Of a stretch of 9,702 nucleotides of DNA, positions 5,741-9,702 are shown piece after piece. The translations under genes were made by a program, and so were the position numbers. Source of the stretch: DHVE2 group archaeon (GTDB lineage: Archaea > Thermoplasmatota > Thermoplasmata > Thermoplasmatales > Aciduliprofundaceae); contig WALH01000028.1 of NCBI GenBank assembly GCA_015522935.1, forward strand, positions 1-9,702, given 5' to 3'. The notes under the pieces were generated by a model. The model saw only the letters and a list, made by a program, of their open reading frames with translations. It did not search any database and was not told where the DNA came from. Positions within the stretch are counted from its first letter, which is position 1; every line of letters begins with the position of its first letter.

Positions 5741-6964
5741 TTATGGAATTTTTACCCTTCCCTCCACCGCGCTGGCCGCCGCAATCACAGGTGATACTAA
5801 ATAAAGTTTGCCAGGACCCTGCTTGCCGGGATAGTTGCGATTCGTTGTGCTCAAGTAAGTTTCGTCTCCGATTAAACCCGGCATACCCTCGGCGCAGCCC
5901 CCACATCCGGGATTGGTGAGGACGGCGCCTGCTTCGGCAAATATCTCCCATATTCCCTCGCGCATCAACCTCAGCCATATTTCCCTAGTGGTAGGCGTAA
6001 TTGTAAGTGGAACCTTCACCTTCTCACCCTTGAGAATCTTAGCTGCAGATAACAAATCCTCATACCGCCCATTGGTACAAGAGCCAATAAACGCACCATC
6101 AATTTCCATTCCTTCAAATTCGCTAACAGGGTGCACGTTGCATGGATTGGGCGGAACAGCCATTAAAGGCTCAAGATTGTTGACATCTATATAAATTTCA
6201 TCCACATACTCTGCATCTTCATCTGCTTTTATGGGTTTGAAATTCCTGCCCTTCTCCTGATAAAATGCTTTTAGCTTCTCATCCATCGGTGTGAATCCAA
6301 CAATACCACCCATCTCCGTGGTTTGGGAAGCGAGAGTTATCCTTCCATCTATACTCAACTCACTTATTGCTTCTCCTTCGTATTCTATTGCCTTGCCCAG
6401 CGCACCAGAGGGGCCGAGTTCACGCATAACAGCAAAAGTAAGATCTCTGGAAACAGCTGGAAAATCATAGTTTCCCTCCACCACTATCTTCATTGTTTCA
6501 GGAACTTCAAACCACGTTTTTCCTGTTTTGAATGCAAATGCTATATCCACATCGCCCATTCCCTGACCGAATACTCCTACAGCACCTAAAATATTGTAAT
6601 GAGAATCAGTTCCAACAGCAGTCATTCCAGGCTTGACTATTCTATTATCTATAAGCACATGGGTTCCGATTCCCTGATTTATGTCAAATACCTTTATCCC
6701 CGCCTCTTTAGCGAACTTCCTGCATATATCCTGAGCAAGAGCGTATTTTAAGGTTTTTGCAGGAACGCTTAAATCAAATGTGAAAAATGTGCTTTCCGGT
6801 TTGGCCACATAATTGCCAGAAAAATTCTGTCTCAGATGTTTCACAACATTGGGACCGCCAAATTCTCGAGCTGTAATAATATCAAGATTAATCCAGACTA
6901 TCTTTCCAGGTTCAACTTTATCCTTCGTGTGTTTCTGAAGAATTTTCTCAACTATTGTTGGCAT
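5741..6964 (-). CDS. aconitase/3-isopropylmalate dehydratase family large subunit, divergent active site
   Basis: The 407-residue protein has the LeuC-type layout. It starts TIVEKIL, has the GTDSH motif at 118-122 followed by a glycine-rich loop, and IGSCTNGR at 293-300. NPGCGGCAEG is at 351-360, and STTNRNYPGKQG (372-383) precedes a C-terminal SPVIAAASA. Cys296, Cys354 and Cys357 can hold a [4Fe-4S] cluster, so it should be a hydro-lyase or isomerase of a hydroxy-acid. Several conserved positions look altered. The early His-Asp/Glu pair reads ITARE (30-34), the DH of the 'DHxVPxK' segment reads DLSVPAK (64-70), and the usual N-M-x-x-E reads SQTTE (213-217). The family normally needs a separate small subunit (LeuD type), and none is adjacent. 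It lies 31 bp downstream of the HMG-CoA operon but has a possible promoter of its own. The substrate (isopropylmalate, homocitrate, citrate or other) cannot be decided. Confidence 0.85.
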   Translation of the reverse strand: MPTIVEKILQKHTKDKVEPGKIVWINLDIITAREFGGPNVVKHLRQNFSGNYVAKPESTFFTFDLSVPAKTLKYALAQDICRKFAKEAGIKVFDINQGIGTHVLIDNRIVKPGMTAVGTDSHYNILGAVGVFGQGMGDVDIAFAFKTGKTWFEVPETMKIVVEGNYDFPAVSRDLTFAVMRELGPSGALGKAIEYEGEAISELSIDGRITLASQTTEMGGIVGFTPMDEKLKAFYQEKGRNFKPIKADEDAEYVDEIYIDVNNLEPLMAVPPNPCNVHPVSEFEGMEIDGAFIGSCTNGRYEDLLSAAKILKGEKVKVPLTITPTTREIWLRLMREGIWEIFAEAGAVLTNPGCGGCAEGMPGLIGDETYLSTTNRNYPGKQGPGKLYLVSPVIAAASAVEGRVKIP

Positions 6965-6983
6965 AGATGGACGATGTTAAAAA

Positions 6984-6993
6984 GATAGATAAG
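6984..6993 (-). promoter_or_regulatory. possible internal TATA box before the aconitase-family gene
   Basis: CTTATCTATC on the minus strand is about 25 nt upstream of ATG 6964, and no ribosome site precedes that ATG. This suggests leaderless transcription from here, in addition to or instead of read-through from the HMG-CoA cluster. The element would run over the stop codon of the DUF35 gene. Confidence 0.4.
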
Positions 6994-6995
6994 GA

Positions 6996-7403
6996 TTACG
7001 GATTCTCGTCAGGCACGAACTTGTACCCATACTGAATTATGCCCGAATTTCCATCCTCAGCTATTCTGCGGAATACTGCATGCACAGGCATGCCTATATG
7101 CACTTCTTCCGGGTCAACATCCACTATCTGACCGGTAATCTTCGGTCCCTCGGGTGTTTCTATGATTGCCATCACGTAAGGCTTCTGGTATTTGAATCCC
7201 AGAACGTTCTGATGTACGATTGTGTATGAGTAGACCTTTCCCTTTCCACTGAGCTGAACCTCTTCCATCTTGCCCATACTTTTTCTTCCGCATTTAGGAC
7301 ATACACTTCTTGGAGGAAAGTAAACTGTCCCGCACACAGGGCAACGTGTTCCTATGAGCGAATAGCGGTATCTCCTCTCTCTCCAGAACCTTGGAACAAC
7401 CAT
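6996..7403 (-). CDS. DUF35 Zn-ribbon/OB-fold scaffold of the thiolase-HMG-CoA synthase complex
   Basis: The 135-residue protein has an N-terminal rubredoxin-like zinc ribbon, CPVC at 21-24 and CPKC at 35-38, preceded by the helix WRERRYRYSL. An OB-fold follows (about 45-135), including GKGKVYSYTIVHQ (53-65) and ITGQIVDVDP (89-98). In the methanogen complex described in the literature, the DUF35 protein bridges thiolase and HMG-CoA synthase and forms the shared CoA-binding pocket through which acetoacetyl-CoA passes. Because both partner genes lie directly upstream, that role is the best assignment here. Its ATG abuts the thiolase stop codon with no spacer, and a strong ribosome site (AGAGGTGAT, 7416-7408) lies inside the thiolase gene, which points to coupled translation and equal stoichiometry. 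Confidence 0.93.
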   Translation of the reverse strand: MVVPRFWRERRYRYSLIGTRCPVCGTVYFPPRSVCPKCGRKSMGKMEEVQLSGKGKVYSYTIVHQNVLGFKYQKPYVMAIIETPEGPKITGQIVDVDPEEVHIGMPVHAVFRRIAEDGNSGIIQYGYKFVPDENP

Positions 7404-8570
7404 TTACATCACCTCTAAAATGTGAACTATACTTGAGGTCATGGTACCACCCACATTGTGCGCCATGCCTACGCGAGCATTTTCCACTTGTCTCTTTCCA
7501 GCCTCATTTCTTAGCTGCTTAACAATTTCCACAACCTGCCCAACACCTGTGGCACCAACAGGGTGGCCTTTTGCTTTTAGTCCGCCAGATGGGTTGTAGG
7601 GCAGATTTCCATCGTAATATAACTGTCCTTCTTCCGCCAGTTTAGCGGCTTCACCCTTCTTCGCAAATCCCAAACCTTCTAAACCTTCAATGGCTATTAT
7701 AGAGAAGGCGTCGTGTATTTCTGCAAGATCTATATCTTTAGGCTCTTTTTTTGCCATTTTGTACGCTTTTCTTCCAGCTTCAATGGTGGATAGAGATTCA
7801 GTTAGAGATTTTCGAGAATGAAGCGAGATGTATTCATTCGCATAGGTAGATGCCAAAATTTTAATGGGAGAATCCGTGTATTTCTTCGCAATTTCTGCTG
7901 GTGCTAAAACCACCGCAGCGGCACCATCACTCACAGGTGAACAGTTCATGAGGGTGAGAGGATCCGCAACCATAGGTGCGTTAAGCACATCATCCACAGT
8001 TATTTCCCTCTGAAAATGTGCATCGGGATTCATCGCACCGTGCTTATGTGCGATCACAGGGAATAAAGCCATTTGCTCCCTTGTCATTCCATATTCGTAC
8101 ATGTACCTTCGGGCCATCATTGCTGCAAGGGAAGGAAATGTTGCTCCCAAAAACACTTCCCACTCACGATCTGCTGCGCCTGCAAGGATATCAGTAACCA
8201 TATCCCCCGGTAAATCTGTCATTTTCTCCACTCCCCCAACAAGAACTATGTCGTACATTCCGGAAGCTACAGCCATGTAACCCGTATGCAGAGCAGCAGC
8301 TCCACTTGCGCAGGCGGATTCTATACGCATTGCAGGAATTTTATGCTCTGCTAAACCAGCGAAATCAGCGATCAAAGCACCGACATGATCCTGACCGACA
8401 AAGCTACCCGCACTCATGTTCCCCCCAAATATAGCCTGAATATCTTCGGCACATATGCCTGCATCTTCCAATGCCTTTAATCCTGCTTCTACTGCAAGAT
8501 CTCTCAGACTTTTATCCCAGTGCTCTCCATATTTTGTTTCACCTGCACCAATTATTGCGACATCTCTCAT
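7404..8570 (-). CDS. acetyl-CoA C-acetyltransferase (acetoacetyl-CoA thiolase), archaeal SCP2-thiolase type
   Basis: The 388-residue enzyme condenses two acetyl-CoA to acetoacetyl-CoA. The nucleophile is Cys87 in SACASG. His286 lies in EIHDAF and His336 in GHPVGATG. The second cysteine of classic thiolases (C-x-G near the C terminus) is replaced by His371 in HNVGG, typical of the archaeal/SCP2-like branch. Condensation is unfavourable at equilibrium; in archaea it is pulled forward by direct hand-over to HMG-CoA synthase, whose gene overlaps this one by 4 nt (ATGA). A near-perfect ribosome site, GGAGGTGAT (8582-8574), precedes the ATG by 3 nt and lies within the synthase gene. It is cytosolic and part of the mevalonate entry complex with the two neighbouring genes. 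Confidence 0.95.
   Translation of the reverse strand: MRDVAIIGAGETKYGEHWDKSLRDLAVEAGLKALEDAGICAEDIQAIFGGNMSAGSFVGQDHVGALIADFAGLAEHKIPAMRIESACASGAAALHTGYMAVASGMYDIVLVGGVEKMTDLPGDMVTDILAGAADREWEVFLGATFPSLAAMMARRYMYEYGMTREQMALFPVIAHKHGAMNPDAHFQREITVDDVLNAPMVADPLTLMNCSPVSDGAAAVVLAPAEIAKKYTDSPIKILASTYANEYISLHSRKSLTESLSTIEAGRKAYKMAKKEPKDIDLAEIHDAFSIIAIEGLEGLGFAKKGEAAKLAEEGQLYYDGNLPYNPSGGLKAKGHPVGATGVGQVVEIVKQLRNEAGKRQVENARVGMAHNVGGTMTSSIVHILEVM
7408..7416 (-). promoter_or_regulatory. ribosome binding site of the DUF35 gene
   Basis: AGAGGTGAT on the minus strand, 4 nt before the DUF35 ATG and inside the last thiolase codons, fixes that start and supports translational coupling. Confidence 0.75.
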
Positions 8571-9613
8571 GGTATCACCTCCACAATCATCCTTCTGAAT
8601 TTCAGATACTGTGCGTAATCTATGTACTTCGCCCTTTTCACTTGATCCCAGACCTTCGGTGCAGCATTACGATTGAATCTCTCAATCTCATCAGTCACAG
8701 TTATATCAAATCCATCACTGCCTGCACCACTTCCAAATGAAACTGCGAAAATTCTATCACCAGGCTTGGCAACGTCAAGAATTGCACTCAATCCTGTAGG
8801 TGTGGCACCAGAATAAGTGTTGCCGATGTAAGGAGTTAAAAGGCCTTGCTTGATCTGCTCCTTTGTAAAACCCAATCTCTTGCCTACACGATATGGAAAT
8901 TTGCCATTGGGCTGATGAAACACAACATAATCATAATCCTGTGGCTTACTCTCGGCCTTTTCCAAGAGCATTTTTGCGGCAGTCATAATATGCTTGTAGT
9001 ACGCTGGCTCTCCCGTAAAACGACCCCCATGCGATGGATACCTCTGTCCTTCTCTCCGCCAGAAATCAGGTGTATCGGTTACGAAGGAAACAGTGTGATT
9101 TATCTCAGCAATTACCTCGTCTTTCCCAATTATAAATGCCGTGCCTCCGGCGGATGCAGAATAATCCAAAGCATCTCCTGGCTGTCCTTGGGATGTATCG
9201 GTACCTATGGCAACTCCGTAATCTATCATACCTGCCTTAACCATAGCATATGCATTTTGCATCGCGGCTGTGCCTGCTTTACATGCAAATTCTAAATCCG
9301 ATGCATGGGCATTGTATGCTCCTAAAACCTCGGCGATGAGCGACGCAGTGGGCTTAACAGCATATGGATGTGATTCACTTCCCACAAAAATAGCCCCTAT
9401 CTTATCACCGGGTATATTTTTTCTCTTTAATGCATTTCTAACTGCTTCCACAGCTATGGTTGCAGCATCTTCATCATATGCTGGCACGGATTTGCTCACA
9501 ATTCCCAGACCTTTTTCAGGATGCTCTGGATTGTCACCCCAGATTCTTGCAATCTCCGCAGTTTTTATTCTGTAAAGGGGTATGTAACTCCCGTAGGTAA
9601 CAATTCCTACCAT
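8567..9613 (-). CDS. hydroxymethylglutaryl-CoA synthase
   Basis: The 348-residue enzyme condenses acetyl-CoA with acetoacetyl-CoA to HMG-CoA, the committed entry to the mevalonate pathway for archaeal isoprenoid lipids. Catalytic residues are in place: Glu80 in VGSESHPYAVKPT, nucleophile Cys111 in EFACKAGTAA, and His233 in VFHQPNGKFP. Further hallmarks are GDALDYSASAGG (146-157), the segment GGRFTGEPAYYKH (196-208) and GNTYSGATPTG (264-274). Length is that of the archaeal family, shorter than eukaryotic enzymes. It is the first gene of the cluster; its ATG is preceded by AGGTGA and a TATA box. Its TGA overlaps the thiolase ATG. With thiolase and the DUF35 protein it should form a channelling complex. 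HMG-CoA reductase and later pathway genes are not in the window. Confidence 0.96.
   Translation of the reverse strand: MVGIVTYGSYIPLYRIKTAEIARIWGDNPEHPEKGLGIVSKSVPAYDEDAATIAVEAVRNALKRKNIPGDKIGAIFVGSESHPYAVKPTASLIAEVLGAYNAHASDLEFACKAGTAAMQNAYAMVKAGMIDYGVAIGTDTSQGQPGDALDYSASAGGTAFIIGKDEVIAEINHTVSFVTDTPDFWRREGQRYPSHGGRFTGEPAYYKHIMTAAKMLLEKAESKPQDYDYVVFHQPNGKFPYRVGKRLGFTKEQIKQGLLTPYIGNTYSGATPTGLSAILDVAKPGDRIFAVSFGSGAGSDGFDITVTDEIERFNRNAAPKVWDQVKRAKYIDYAQYLKFRRMIVEVIP
8574..8582 (-). promoter_or_regulatory. ribosome binding site of the thiolase gene
   Basis: GGAGGTGAT on the minus strand is a full match to the archaeal anti-Shine-Dalgarno sequence, 3 nt before the thiolase ATG and inside the synthase gene. 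Confidence 0.8.
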
Positions 9614-9617
9614 ATTC

Positions 9618-9653
9618 TCACCTGCCGAACATTAAACCCTTCAACTATTTAAC
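9618..9653 (-). promoter_or_regulatory. promoter and ribosome site of the HMG-CoA cluster
   Basis: On the minus strand GTTAAATA (9653-9646) acts as a TATA box, predicting a start near 9624. AGGTGA (9623-9618) then gives a very short leader with a ribosome site 4 nt before ATG 9613. Unlike the leaderless mptD and membrane-protein genes, this transcript carries a Shine-Dalgarno sequence. Confidence 0.55.
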
Positions 9654-9682
9654 TCTTGGCGTATTTTCTATTCGACTTTTGA

Positions 9683-9694
9683 CGAAAAATAAAG
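9683..9694 (-). terminator. possible T-rich terminator of a gene beyond the right edge
   Basis: On the minus strand CTTTATTTTTCG contains a five-T run upstream of the HMG-CoA cluster promoter. It could end a minus-strand gene entering from the right. The last 40 bases of the window hold no reading frame I can support. Confidence 0.25.
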
Positions 9695-9702
9695 GGATGG
9701 GG

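Noticed and set aside
5741..6964. Phosphomevalonate dehydratase (aconitase X) as the identity of the aconitase-family gene
   Set aside because: Aconitase X has a different sequence pattern. This protein carries LeuC-type GTDSH, GSCTN and PGCGGC motifs, so it belongs to the classic branch.
8471..9575. + strand reading frames opposite the thiolase and HMG-CoA synthase genes
   Set aside because: They lie antisense to enzymes with complete catalytic motifs, have no ribosome sites, and encode nothing recognisable.
1..9702. CRISPR array, insertion sequence, integrase or other mobile element
   Set aside because: No regularly spaced direct repeats, transposase motifs or terminal inverted repeats were seen. 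The single tRNA has no duplicated 3' end suggesting an attachment site.

Overview
The window is AT-rich archaeal DNA. The evidence is a tRNA gene with a 47-nt intron and a bulge-helix-bulge splice motif, TATA boxes about 25 nt upstream of leaderless starts, AGGTGAT-type ribosome sites inside operons, and archaeal families: MptD, THEP1-type NTPase, Trm1, and the HMG-CoA synthase/thiolase/DUF35 trio. The gene content and AT-rich composition would fit a thermophilic euryarchaeon such as a Thermoplasmatota/Aciduliprofundum-like lineage. That placement is inference; no marker gene here fixes it.

Layout. Positions 1-152 are AT-rich intergenic DNA, possibly with the first codons of a minus-strand gene leaving the left edge. 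An intron-bearing tRNA-Pro(UGG) lies at 153-273. A large secreted, single-pass surface protein follows (357-2936, + strand), built of about seven divergent beta-sandwich repeats and ended by a T-rich terminator. A tight three-gene + strand operon comes next: mptD (pterin aldolase), a THEP1-like NTPase, and trm1 (tRNA m2,2G26 methyltransferase). Its end overlaps by 18 bp, tail to tail, the end of a minus-strand six-helix membrane protein gene (4933-5700).

The remainder, all on the minus strand, is a LeuC/aconitase-family large subunit (5741-6964) preceded by a translationally coupled cluster read right to left: HMG-CoA synthase (8567-9613), acetoacetyl-CoA thiolase (7404-8570) and a DUF35 Zn-ribbon/OB-fold protein (6996-7403). 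These three make the known archaeal complex that channels acetyl-CoA through acetoacetyl-CoA to HMG-CoA, the entry to mevalonate and isoprenoid lipids.

The best candidate for something undescribed is the aconitase-family protein directly downstream of this cluster. It keeps the three Fe-S cysteines and the GTDSH motif but appears to lack other active-site residues usual in aconitase and isopropylmalate dehydratase, and no small subunit is seen beside it. Its substrate is therefore open.
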